NCBI RefSeq assembly: GCF_029076445.1
Contig: NZ_JARESG010000005.1
Span: 1-64,000 of the forward strand
Direction of reading: 5' to 3'
Length of the DNA stretch: 64,000 bases
From: Pseudarthrobacter naphthalenicus
GTDB taxonomy: Bacteria; Actinomycetota; Actinomycetes; Actinomycetales; Micrococcaceae
In this document: positions 51,966 through 60,268 of the stretch, piece after piece
How the letters are laid out: each line of letters begins with the position of its first letter
How positions within the stretch are numbered: the stretch's first letter is position 1
The notes under the pieces: generated by a model
Databases searched by the model: none
What the model was told of the DNA's origin: nothing
What the model saw: only the letters and a program-made list of their open reading frames with translations
Program-made: the position numbers and the translations under genes

Positions 51966-53060
51966 TCAGGCGGCGCGGCTGACGGTGGCTTCGGCCAGCC
52001 GCCGCAGCGCCGTCTTCGGCAATTCATCGAGCGGCAGCAGTTCCAGGGCCTCATAGGCGGCGGTGCCGAACTCGTTAATGAGCAGTTCGGTGGCCTGCAG
52101 CGCCCCGGATTCCTCAATGATCCTTCGGATCTCGGCCACGTCCGCGTCGCCCAGGTCAGGGCTTCCGAGCTTGGCATCAATAAACGCTGACTCCTGCGCC
52201 GACGCGTGCTCGAGCGCCAGCGCGATCAACACCGTCCTTTTGCCTTCGCGCAGATCGTCCCCGGCCGGCTTGCCGGTGGTTACGGGGTCACCGAACACGC
52301 CCAGGACGTCGTCACGCAGCTGGAAAGCCTCACCCAGTGGCAGGGCAAAAGCCGAATAGCCGCGGAGCAGGGCATCCGACGCCCCCGCCAGGGCACCCCC
52401 GAGGGCGAGCGGATGTTCGGTGGAATACTTCGCCGACTTGAACCTGATGATCGACTGGGCCCGGGTCACAGCGCCTGCGCGGTCCCGGACGGGCCCGGCG
52501 ACTTCTTCGAGGATGTCCAGGTACTGGCCCGCCATCACCTCAGTTCTCATGAGGTTAAAGATCAGCCTCGCCCTGCTTCCCGAGGCCGCCTGGCCGCCGA
52601 TGTCGGTGAAGGCCTCCTCGCTGAAGGACAGGCACAGGTCCCCGGTGAGGATGGCCGCCGCGTGTCCAAACCGTTCACTGTCCAGCGCCCAGCCCTGGGC
52701 GTCGTGCAGCTGGCTGAACCGGCGGTGCACGCTCGGGCCGCCCCTTCGGGTGTCCGAGCGGTCAATGATGTCGTCGTGGATGAGCGCCGCAGCCTGGAAC
52801 AGTTCCAGGGCGGATCCGGCCGTCACGATCTGCCCGGACCCGGGCTCACCGCCGGCGCCCCGCCAACCCCAGTAACACATGAGGGCACGGAGCCTCTTGC
52901 CTCCGGTCACCAGGTTGGAGATTGATCCCATGAGGGGCTCGATGTCGGGGGAAATCCCTGCCACCAGGGCCTGGCGCGTGGTGAGGAATTCCGTCAGCTC
53001 GCCGGCTACAGCGGCCACAAATGCGGCCTGTTCATGCCTCAGCTGCTCCGAGACCGTCAC
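51966..53060 (-). CDS. Polyprenyl diphosphate synthase (IdsA-like)
   Basis: A 364-residue trans-isoprenyl diphosphate synthase. The first Asp-rich motif is HDDIIDRSDTRRGG (Asp96, Asp97, Asp100). The second is QLRDDVLGVFGD (Asp250, Asp251). GGKRLRALM and KSAKYSTEHPLALG are the other substrate-binding motifs. It probably makes geranylgeranyl diphosphate for carotenoids, menaquinone or other isoprenoids; product length cannot be read safely. The GTG start overlaps the stop of the lipoprotein gene (GTGA), so the two are co-translated. Confidence 0.92.
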   Translation of the reverse strand: MTVSEQLRHEQAAFVAAVAGELTEFLTTRQALVAGISPDIEPLMGSISNLVTGGKRLRALMCYWGWRGAGGEPGSGQIVTAGSALELFQAAALIHDDIIDRSDTRRGGPSVHRRFSQLHDAQGWALDSERFGHAAAILTGDLCLSFSEEAFTDIGGQAASGSRARLIFNLMRTEVMAGQYLDILEEVAGPVRDRAGAVTRAQSIIRFKSAKYSTEHPLALGGALAGASDALLRGYSAFALPLGEAFQLRDDVLGVFGDPVTTGKPAGDDLREGKRTVLIALALEHASAQESAFIDAKLGSPDLGDADVAEIRRIIEESGALQATELLINEFGTAAYEALELLPLDELPKTALRRLAEATVSRAA

Positions 53061-53584
53061 TTGGCTGGCTCGACTGCCGCGTTGGCCCCGATGGTGAAGG
53101 TGGAAACACCGGCCGCTTCAACCACCGCAACGTTCACCGTCTCGTTGTCGTTGCGGACGAAGTCCTTGGACGCCACCGCTCCGACGGCGTCGCCGGGCAC
53201 CGCCTTGAATCCCTGGCCTTCGAGGTGCTTGGTGTAGAAGTCCACGACGGCGGCCGTAGGGGCGGTGATGCTGGCAACCAGCGCCGCGGTGGCGGGCTGC
53301 TTGGCCTTGTCCAGGCTGCTGGAGATCACCGTGGCACCGGGCATGACCGGTATCAGTGCCTCGGGAAACCCTTCCACGAGTTTGCCCACCGTGGCAGAGG
53401 TGCCCGGTGACGCCGTCGGGCTCGCCGAGGCCGTAACGGTGGAGGTGGTGGAGGCGGGTGAGGAAGTAGCTGCTGACGATGACGTGGCGTCGGGCGCCGC
53501 GGGACTGCAAGCGGCAAGGGCCAGCATTGCACCGGCGGCGAGGGCCGCCAATCCTGTTGGCTTGAGATTTTTCGTGACCGTCAC
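53057..53584 (-). CDS. Predicted lipoprotein of unknown function
   Basis: A 175-residue lipoprotein. The signal peptide ends in the lipobox LAAC (GAMLALAACSPAAP), followed by a Ser/Thr/Ala linker. The folded part (about 60-175) includes FPEALIPVMPGATVISSSLD and VDFYTKHLEGQGFKAV, resembling small secreted alpha/beta proteins of actinobacteria. GTG 53584 has AGGAGG 9 nt upstream, which rules out the longer frame from 53641. It is the first gene of a two-gene operon with the polyprenyl synthase. Function is not known. Confidence 0.82.
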   Translation of the reverse strand: MTVTKNLKPTGLAALAAGAMLALAACSPAAPDATSSSAATSSPASTTSTVTASASPTASPGTSATVGKLVEGFPEALIPVMPGATVISSSLDKAKQPATAALVASITAPTAAVVDFYTKHLEGQGFKAVPGDAVGAVASKDFVRNDNETVNVAVVEAAGVSTFTIGANAAVEPAK

Positions 53585-53645
53585 AGGGACTTTCCTCCTG
53601 GGGTTGATGCCGGGCTCAGCCTCCAGTTTAGTCAGTACCAACAGC

Positions 53646-53651
53646 TAGAAT
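53646..53651 (+). promoter_or_regulatory. Candidate leaderless promoter of dinB
   Basis: TAGAAT ends 7 nt before GTG 53659 with no ribosome binding site between them. This is the same hexamer and nearly the same spacing as the glucokinase promoter. Confidence 0.5.
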
Positions 53652-53658
53652 TGCCGCT

Positions 53659-54882
53659 GTGGGGCCAGAGCAGAACAACCAGTACACCGAAGCGGGTCTT
53701 CGCGAGCTCCGACGCAACTGCATCATGCACGTGGACATGGACGCGTTTTTCGTCTCAGTGGAGCTGCGCACGCGTCCCGACCTCATCGGAAAGCCGGTGA
53801 TTGTGGGATTCCCCGCGGACCGCTCAGTGGTCCTGTCAGCCTCCTACGAGGCGCGGGCCTTCGGCGTGAAATCAGCCATGCCCATGGCAGTCGCGGTCAG
53901 GATGTGCCCTCAGGCCGTCATCATCGAGCCGCGCCACAAGCTGTACTACGAAGTGTCCGCACAGCTGATGCAAATATTCCACTCCATCACGGACCTCGTC
54001 GAGCCGTTGAGCGTTGATGAAGCCTTCCTCGACGTGGGAGGGGCAATCCGGCGGTTGGGCCCGCCGCGCGAAATCGGCGAGCTGATCCGCCGCCGGGTTT
54101 CCGCCGAGCTGGGCATTACGGCGTCCGTTGGGATCGCAGCGAGCAAATTCGTGGCCAAGATCGCGTCCACCCGCTGCAAGCCTGACGGGCTGTTGCTCAT
54201 TAGCCCGGATGAGACCGTGCCCTACCTCCACAGCCTCCCTGTAGGCGCACTCTGGGGCATCGGGGCCAAGACCGCTGACGTGCTGGCCCGGATGGGCATC
54301 CGGACGGTCGCGGATGTGGCCGCCACGCCGGTGACGTCCTTGAAGAAGGTGCTCGGAGCCACCGGAGAGCACGTCTACCGGCTGTCGTGGGGGATCGATG
54401 CCCGTCCGGTGACTCCAGTGCGGCTGGAAAAGAGCATCGGCGCGGAAGAGACGTTCGCTGTGGACACCGGGGATGATGCCGTGATCAGCCGGGAACTGCT
54501 GCGGTTGGCCCACCGCACCGCCGGCCGGTTGCGGAGTTCAGGATCCGTGGCCCGGACCGTGGCGTTGAAGCTCCGGTACGCGGATTTCTCCTCCATTACC
54601 CGGAGCCGTACCGTGCATACGCCGGTGGACAGCGCGCAGCTGATCCATGGGGTGGCGCTCCAGCTGCTGGAAGCCCTGGGGCCGCGGCCCATGACCGTCC
54701 GGCTGGTGGGCATCCGGGCGGAGCAGCTGGAAGAGGCCGCACAGACCTCCCTCCAATTGAGCTTTGACCGCAGGGATGACAACTGGCGTGCTGCTGAACA
54801 CGCGCTGGACCAGGTCAGCCGGAAGTTCGGAAACAAGTCGGTCCTGCCGGCCAGCCTCCTGGACCCGGGCGGACCGAGATAA
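53659..54882 (+). CDS. dinB: DNA polymerase IV (Y family)
   Basis: A 407-residue translesion polymerase. The catalytic acids are Asp26 (HVDMDAFFVSVE) and Asp120/Glu121 (LSVDEAFLDV). SASYEARAFGVKSAMP and GIAASKFVAKIAS are the fingers and palm motifs. The helix-hairpin-helix is LWGIGAKTADVLARMGI. A little-finger domain covers about 250-360. QLSF near residue 373 could be a beta-clamp motif. It is divergent from the lipoprotein gene. No LexA box was recognised. The stretch from its stop to 55146 shows no gene, only a TATGTACATA palindrome at 54963-54972. Confidence 0.94.
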   Translation: MGPEQNNQYTEAGLRELRRNCIMHVDMDAFFVSVELRTRPDLIGKPVIVGFPADRSVVLSASYEARAFGVKSAMPMAVAVRMCPQAVIIEPRHKLYYEVSAQLMQIFHSITDLVEPLSVDEAFLDVGGAIRRLGPPREIGELIRRRVSAELGITASVGIAASKFVAKIASTRCKPDGLLLISPDETVPYLHSLPVGALWGIGAKTADVLARMGIRTVADVAATPVTSLKKVLGATGEHVYRLSWGIDARPVTPVRLEKSIGAEETFAVDTGDDAVISRELLRLAHRTAGRLRSSGSVARTVALKLRYADFSSITRSRTVHTPVDSAQLIHGVALQLLEALGPRPMTVRLVGIRAEQLEEAAQTSLQLSFDRRDDNWRAAEHALDQVSRKFGNKSVLPASLLDPGGPR

Positions 54883-55146
54883 CAGGGGCTGCGGTGCGGG
54901 TTCACGACCGCTCAGGAGGGTAGCGGCCGTCTTTCAGAACAGGCCCCGACAAACTATCCTTATATGTACATAGTTTTCAGTTACTGCCGGACTTCTTGGA
55001 CGCGCTGCCGTTCCAGTCACCCTCATGCCGGTGTTCGCAATCCGCCACCGTTGGCGGTTGGGAACCTCCCGGGCATGTGGGTCGTTATTGGAGCAGGAGT
55101 ACGGGATGGGACCAGCCCGGACGTTGGCCTACTTAAGGAGGTCGTG

Positions 55147-55518
55147 ATGCCGCTCTCGGAGCACGAACAGAAGCTGCTTGAGCAGCTGGAGAAGCAGCTG
55201 CACGAGGACGATCCGAAGTTCGCAAACAGCATGGGCTCGGATCCTGGACGTACCTGGTCCACCCGGCACCTCGTCATCGGTGTCCTCTGCGCCTTGGCGG
55301 GCATCGCGTTGCTCCTGGTCGGTGTCACCACGCAGATCATCATCGTCGGTGTCCTCGGTTTTGTGGTCATGGGCGGCGGCGTCTATTTCGCCACCATGCG
55401 CAAGGGGCCCGGCACCAGGGCCGGCTCCGCTTCCGCAGGGAAAGCCGGAAAGCCGCGGAGTTCGTTTATGTCCAGCTTGGAAGAACGTTGGGACGAACGC
55501 CGCCGCGACGACTCCTAG
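55147..55518 (+). CDS. DUF3040 membrane protein
   Basis: A 123-residue small membrane protein. MPLSEHEQKLLEQLEKQL is the DUF3040 signature helix, followed by EDDPKFAN. Two TM helices lie at about 41-60 and 64-84. The C-terminus is basic. ATG 55147 has AAGGAGG 5 nt upstream. It corresponds to Rv2169c, which also lies just upstream of mraZ. Function is unknown; the position suggests a link with division or wall synthesis. Confidence 0.9.
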   Translation: MPLSEHEQKLLEQLEKQLHEDDPKFANSMGSDPGRTWSTRHLVIGVLCALAGIALLLVGVTTQIIIVGVLGFVVMGGGVYFATMRKGPGTRAGSASAGKAGKPRSSFMSSLEERWDERRRDDS

Positions 55519-55649
55519 GGAACTCGCTCTGCTCCGGACCTCCCGGGCCGGCTGAGACCACTCCGCTGAGGTCTGTCCTTTTTCCTCCACTTCCAGCCCC
55601 TCCACTTTTCTCCCCGCCGGGCGCTTGCTCCTGACGGGGGCTGCTACCT

Positions 55650-55671
55650 AAGACCCGCCCCGGCGGGTCTT
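55650..55671. terminator. Short perfect hairpin downstream of the DUF3040 gene
   Basis: AAGACCCGCC (55650-55659) and GGCGGGTCTT (55662-55671) form a 10-bp stem with a 2-nt loop, effectively 9 bp with 4 nt. It is followed by TCGGCATTT. It probably ends the DUF3040 transcript. Confidence 0.7.
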
Positions 55672-55720
55672 CGGCATTTAAGGGCCAGCCCGCTCCATCA
55701 GGGAGCAGCACGACGGCGGC

Positions 55721-55830
55721 CGGCAACTTCTGCAGGCAACTTCTGCGGGCAGCTCCGGTAGGCATCTCCTGTGCCGGCACCTCCTGTGCAGGGTGCGGGC
55801 ACCTCCTGTGCAGGGTGCGGGCACCTCCTG
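55721..55830. repeat. Degenerate direct-repeat array upstream of mraZ
   Basis: The 565-nt stretch 55519-56083 has no gene. It holds a 22-bp unit GCACCTCCTGTGCAGGGTGCGG twice in tandem (55777-55798 and 55799-55820) and a third partial copy (55821-55830). Related half-units lie just before (GGCAACTTCTGC at about 55722 and 55735; GGCATCTCCTG at 55761). Each unit has a small internal dyad. The rest of the stretch is GC-rich and featureless up to the mraZ promoter. Confidence 0.75.
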
Positions 55831-55985
55831 GGGGAGGGCGCGACGGCGGATCGAACCGTCGCCGGCCCGCGGGCTTCCGGCGCGCCCGCGCCGCTCCCCG
55901 TTCCCTCCACACCCCTCCACCGCGCCATTGCGCGCCCTGTGGCGCCGGAGATCCTCAAAAGGGGGCGCCGCGGGTCTATTTTGCA

Positions 55986-56021
55986 TTGACTGTGGGGGAA
56001 AGTGGAGTAATGTGGAGGACA
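55986..56021 (+). promoter_or_regulatory. mraZ promoter with three MraZ boxes
   Basis: TTGACT (55986-55991), a 16-bp spacer and TAATGT (56008-56013) form a promoter. Three GTGG boxes start at 55992, 56002 and 56012, exactly 10 bp apart (GTGGGGGAAA, GTGGAGTAAT, GTGGAGGACA). They overlap the spacer and the -10. MraZ proteins bind such GTGG/TGGGN direct repeats and repress their own dcw operon. Confidence 0.75.
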
Positions 56022-56083
56022 TAAGAGGGTAGTTGCAACATTAGGGGATGTGCAGTTCCTGACGGCAGACGGGCGGTGGGCCA

Positions 56084-56512
56084 GTGTTTCTTGGCACGCA
56101 TTCACCACGTCTGGACGAAAAGGGCCGGATTATCCTCCCCGCAAAGTTCCGCGAGGAACTTGCCGCCGGGCTGGTTCTCACGAGGGGCCAGGAGCGTTGT
56201 ATCTACGTCTTCAGTGAGCAGGAATTTGCGAGGGTGCACGAGCAAATGCGGGAGGCGCCAATCTCCTCCAAGCAGGCCCGGGACTACATTCGCGTCTTTC
56301 TCTCTGGAGCCTCGGACGAGGTACCTGACAAGCAGGGGCGCGTGACCATTCCGGCGGCGCTCCGGGAGTACGCAGGCCTCGGCAGGGAACTGGCCGTCAT
56401 TGGTGCAGGCACCCGGGCCGAGATCTGGGACGCCCAGGCCTGGAACGAGTACCTGGCTGAGAAGGAAACCGCCTTCTCGGAAACCGACGACGCCATTCCG
56501 GGGATTCTCTAA
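56084..56512 (+). CDS. mraZ: Transcriptional regulator MraZ
   Basis: A 142-residue protein with two SpoVT-AbrB repeats: [20 protein letters not shown] (about 7-26) and [20 protein letters not shown] (about 81-100). It forms ring-shaped oligomers and binds repeats in its own promoter, controlling the division and wall operon. The start is GTG 56084; the ribosome site is weak (GGTGGG). It is the first gene of the dcw cluster, followed by 165 nt and rsmH. Confidence 0.94.
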   Translation: MFLGTHSPRLDEKGRIILPAKFREELAAGLVLTRGQERCIYVFSEQEFARVHEQMREAPISSKQARDYIRVFLSGASDEVPDKQGRVTIPAALREYAGLGRELAVIGAGTRAEIWDAQAWNEYLAEKETAFSETDDAIPGIL

Positions 56513-56677
56513 TCACCTGAACGGCACTGAAGACCGATTCTTGAACGAGATCTCCAGCCGCCCATCGCACAGTCCACCTGGCTCACTTCCCCGGAGCCAG
56601 GCGGCGGGACGATAGGCGCGGATGGGGATCTGGCTTAAGAAGCACCCAGGATACCCGCCGACTGAAAGGACGAAGGC

Positions 56678-57670
56678 ATGAATGATCACCCGAAGCCGAC
56701 GTCCGAACGCCATGTGCCGGTCCTCAAGGACCGGTGCATCAATTTGTTGGCGCCAGGGTTCGAAGCGGCACGGCGCCGGGGCGAAACGCCCATCGCCATC
56801 GACGCGACCCTCGGCATGGGGGGTCACTCCGAGGCGATGCTGGAGCGCTTCCCGGACCTGCACCTGATCGGCATCGACCGCGATGAAGAGGCACTGGCGC
56901 TGGCGGGGGAGCGGCTGGCCCGCTTCGCCGACCGCACTGACCTGGTGCATGCCGTGTACGACGAAATTGCCGACGTCCTCGAGGACCTCGGGGTCAGGGA
57001 AGTCCACGGCATCCTGATGGACCTGGGCGTCTCGTCACTTCAGCTGGACGAGCGTGAACGCGGTTTCGCCTATTCGTTCGACGCTCCGCTGGACATGCGG
57101 ATGGACACCAGCCGCGGCCAGACTGCCGCGGACGTGGTCAATAACTACAGCGAAGAGGATCTGGTCCGCATCATCCGGAAATGGGGCGAGGAGAAATTCG
57201 CCGGCCGGATCGCCAACAGGATCGTGGCAGCACGGGCAGTCAAGCCGTTCACCACCACCGGTGAACTGGTGGAACAGATCCGTTCCGTGGTTCCGGCCGC
57301 AGCCGCCAAATCCGGCGGCCATCCGGCGAAACGGACTTTCCAGGCTCTCCGGATCGAAGTCAATGAGGAACTCGACGTGCTGGAACGCGCCATTCCTGCC
57401 GCCGTGGATGCGTTGGCCCTCGGCGGACGCATCGTGGTGATGTCCTACCACTCCCTTGAGGACAAGATCGTTAAGTCCTTCTTCCAGGCCGGCTCCAAAT
57501 CGTCGGCGCCGCTGGGCTTCCCCGTGGAGCTGGAAGAACACAAGGCAACCCTCAAGACCCTGACCAAGGGCACTGAGGTACCCACCGCCGTCGAAATCGC
57601 CGAAAACCCCCGCGCTGCTTCCGCCAGGCTGCGCGCCGTGGAACGCACCAGAGCCAGGAGAGAAGCATGA
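56678..57670 (+). CDS. rsmH: 16S rRNA (cytosine1402-N4)-methyltransferase
   Basis: A 330-residue SAM enzyme (formerly MraW). The start [13 protein letters not shown] and the SAM motif [15 protein letters not shown] are diagnostic. Further motifs are [31 protein letters not shown] [12 protein letters not shown], and [12 protein letters not shown]. It methylates C1402 in the decoding centre. GAAAGGA precedes ATG 56678. Its stop overlaps the ftsL ATG (ATGA). Confidence 0.95.
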   Translation: MNDHPKPTSERHVPVLKDRCINLLAPGFEAARRRGETPIAIDATLGMGGHSEAMLERFPDLHLIGIDRDEEALALAGERLARFADRTDLVHAVYDEIADVLEDLGVREVHGILMDLGVSSLQLDERERGFAYSFDAPLDMRMDTSRGQTAADVVNNYSEEDLVRIIRKWGEEKFAGRIANRIVAARAVKPFTTTGELVEQIRSVVPAAAAKSGGHPAKRTFQALRIEVNEELDVLERAIPAAVDALALGGRIVVMSYHSLEDKIVKSFFQAGSKSSAPLGFPVELEEHKATLKTLTKGTEVPTAVEIAENPRAASARLRAVERTRARREA

Positions 57671-58335
57671 GCACCGCCGCTGTCAAGAACTTCCCGGTCA
57701 TCTCCGGCAGCAGCGCGCCTGCTATCAGGACCCAGCCGGCAGGTCCGGGCCGCAAGGAGCGCACCCCGCTGTCCGTGGTGCGCTCTGCGCCCAAGAAGAG
57801 GCGGGCCCCCTTTGTGGTGATGTGCTTCGCCCTGCTCGCCGTGGCGCTCGTTGCGGTGCTTGTGCTCAACATTTCGGTGTCCACCTCCCAGTACCAGCTC
57901 GTGGAGCTGAGGGGCAAGCAGAGCACACTCACCAAGCAGAACCAGGATCTGACACAGCAACTCCAGAACTTCGAGGCTCCCCAGAACCTGGCCGCCAAGG
58001 CTGCAGACTTGGGAATGGTAGCTTCCACGGTCAAAGGACAGATTGACCTTTCCACCCTCACGGTCACAGGCAAGGCAACACCGGCCGTGAAAGGTGGCGC
58101 TGCCGGAGCCGTTATCCCGGCACCGGCAGTTCCCGGGGTGCTGACAGTGGTTCCGCCGGTGACGGCGCCCGAACCCTCCGCGAGCCGCAAACCCGCCGGC
58201 CAGGAGCCGACGGCGGCAGCGGCGCCGCCGGCAGCGGTTGCCCCGCCGGCTGCGGTACCGGCAGCGCCGGCACCTGCGGTGGAGCTGCACGGCGGCTCTG
58301 TTCCCGCCCCGGAGCAGAAGGTACCGGGGCAGTAG
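57667..58335 (+). CDS. ftsL: Cell division protein FtsL (actinobacterial type)
   Basis: A 222-residue bitopic membrane protein between rsmH and ftsI, the usual ftsL position. A basic cytoplasmic segment covers 1-47 and one TM helix about 48-70. A short leucine-zipper-like coiled coil (about 75-105: [20 protein letters not shown]) follows. An Ala/Pro/Val-rich extracytoplasmic tail covers about 125-222. The coiled coil is the divisome-interacting part; the tail is low-complexity. It would partner FtsB and FtsQ to activate FtsW/FtsI. Confidence 0.85.
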   Translation: MSTAAVKNFPVISGSSAPAIRTQPAGPGRKERTPLSVVRSAPKKRRAPFVVMCFALLAVALVAVLVLNISVSTSQYQLVELRGKQSTLTKQNQDLTQQLQNFEAPQNLAAKAADLGMVASTVKGQIDLSTLTVTGKATPAVKGGAAGAVIPAPAVPGVLTVVPPVTAPEPSASRKPAGQEPTAAAAPPAAVAPPAAVPAAPAPAVELHGGSVPAPEQKVPGQ

Positions 58336-58439
58336 CAGGGCGGTAGCGGGGCGGCCGCTGAAAAGCAGCCGGTCAGCGAAAGGCCGGGTGCCCAGCCGGG
58401 CACCAGAGCAGGCAACAAGGCGAGTAGCAAGGAATCACG

Positions 58440-60242
58440 GTGGCGCAGACAACCCGTAAGGCAAAGGCTGTCAAGGCGCCGAACGCCACCAAGCGATTGC
58501 GCCTCGGCCTGGGAATCATGCTGACCCTGCTGCTGGTGGTGGGCGGCAAACTCTTCATGGTCCAGGGCCTCGATATTGGCGGGATGGCGGCAGCCGCCCT
58601 CGACTATCGCATGCGGCAAACATCACTGCCTGCCGAGCGCGGCAGCATCCTGGACGCCAACGGCACAGTCCTTGCCAACAGCGTGATCCGCTACAACGTT
58701 GTGGTGGACCAGACGGTCAACACCAAGACGGAGACGTTCAAAAGGCTCGCCAAGGTAGACGGCAAGGACAAACTGGTCGACGTGTCGCGGGAGCAGGGGC
58801 TCAACGAACTGGCCTCCGTCCTGGGCATGGACCTGGACGCCGTCCGGAACGCGGTCACGGGCCAACAGCGCTACTACATCGTGGCCAAGGACCTGAAACC
58901 GGATCTCGAGGACAGGGTCTCCAACCTGCAAATCCCCGGCATCGTCACCGAGGGCGTCAGCAAGCGCGTTTATCCGAACGGATCGATCGCCGGCGGAATC
59001 ATCGGCTTCCTGCAGGACGGCGGCACCGGCCAGGCCGGCATTGAGCAGACCCAGGACGCGCTGCTGCGCGGCGAGGACGGCAAACGGCTCTTCGAAATCG
59101 GTGCCGACGGCCTCAGGATCCCTGTGGGTGTGGACGAACTGACACCGCCGAAGGACGGCAAGGACGTCAAGCTCACCCTGAACTCGGATCTCCAGTACTT
59201 CGCCCAGCAGGCCATCCAAAGCCAAAGCGACAAGCTCGGTGCCGAATGGGGCAGCATCCTGGTGATGGATGTCAAGACGGGCAACATCGTGGCCATGGCC
59301 GACACCAACGCCCCCGACCCTAACGACCCCGGCAGGGTGGCCGCCAAGGACCGCGGAGTCCGCACGGTGACGGCTGCCTACGAACCGGGCTCCGTGCAAA
59401 AGATGATCACCGCCTCGGCGCTCATCGAGGAAGGAAAGTCCAGCCCGCTGGACACCTTCACGCTCCCGCCCTCCTACACAATCGACGGCCAGACGTTCAC
59501 GGACGCCTTCACCCACGGGACCGAGGAACGCACGCTCGCCGGCATCCTGGGGTACTCCATGAACACGGGCACCGTGGCGGCCGGCTCCCGGCTGAGCAAG
59601 GAGCAACGCTACGACTGGCTGCGGAAATTCGGCATTGGCGAGGCACCGGACATCGGACTCCCTGCCACCGCGTCCGGCATCCTTGCGCCCGCGGACCAGT
59701 GGGACAGCCGCCAGCAGTACACCGTGCTCTTCGGACAGGGCGTCTCACAATCCACCCTGCAGACCGTCCGCGCCTTCCAGACCATCGCCAATAATGGCGT
59801 GATGCTTCAGCCGCGCCTGATCGACTCCTACGTTTCCGCGGACGGCACCGAAGAAAAAGTGGCTCCGCAGCCTTCGCGGCAGGTGGTGTCGGACAACACG
59901 GCCCGGCAGGTCCGGGACATCCTGGAAAGCGCCGTGACCGAAGGCCAGATCAAGGACGCCGCCATTGACGGCTACCGCGTGGGAGCCAAGACCGGCACGT
60001 CCGAGTCCCCGTGCGACGACGGCAAATCCGGGTTCTGCGGCTACACGGCCTCCATGGTGGGGATGGCGCCGATGGACGATCCGCGGTTTATTGTTGAGGT
60101 GGTCCTGCAGCGTCCCAAGGGCAGCATCTACGGCATCACCAACGGTCCGGTCTTCCGGTCGGTCATGAGCCAGACGCTGCGCACCTTCAACGTCCAGCCG
60201 TCCACCGGCGAACCGGCCAGGCTGCCGCAGTTCGCTAAGTAA
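58440..60242 (+). CDS. ftsI: Division transpeptidase FtsI (penicillin-binding protein)
   Basis: A 600-residue class B penicillin-binding protein. One TM helix covers about 24-44. The PBP dimerisation domain begins TSLPAERGSILDANG. The transpeptidase motifs are SVQK (Ser318 nucleophile, Lys321), SMN (Ser373) and KTGTSE (Lys517). It cross-links septal peptidoglycan and is the beta-lactam target. The start is GTG 58440, 104 nt after ftsL. The length is normal, with no C-terminal PASTA domain. Confidence 0.95.
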   Translation: MAQTTRKAKAVKAPNATKRLRLGLGIMLTLLLVVGGKLFMVQGLDIGGMAAAALDYRMRQTSLPAERGSILDANGTVLANSVIRYNVVVDQTVNTKTETFKRLAKVDGKDKLVDVSREQGLNELASVLGMDLDAVRNAVTGQQRYYIVAKDLKPDLEDRVSNLQIPGIVTEGVSKRVYPNGSIAGGIIGFLQDGGTGQAGIEQTQDALLRGEDGKRLFEIGADGLRIPVGVDELTPPKDGKDVKLTLNSDLQYFAQQAIQSQSDKLGAEWGSILVMDVKTGNIVAMADTNAPDPNDPGRVAAKDRGVRTVTAAYEPGSVQKMITASALIEEGKSSPLDTFTLPPSYTIDGQTFTDAFTHGTEERTLAGILGYSMNTGTVAAGSRLSKEQRYDWLRKFGIGEAPDIGLPATASGILAPADQWDSRQQYTVLFGQGVSQSTLQTVRAFQTIANNGVMLQPRLIDSYVSADGTEEKVAPQPSRQVVSDNTARQVRDILESAVTEGQIKDAAIDGYRVGAKTGTSESPCDDGKSGFCGYTASMVGMAPMDDPRFIVEVVLQRPKGSIYGITNGPVFRSVMSQTLRTFNVQPSTGEPARLPQFAK

Positions 60243-60268
60243 CACCAGGCCAGCAATCGGAGATTCCC

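Noticed and set aside
55721..55830. CRISPR-like array
   Set aside because: The units are directly tandem without spacers of constant length, they are degenerate, and no cas gene is present.
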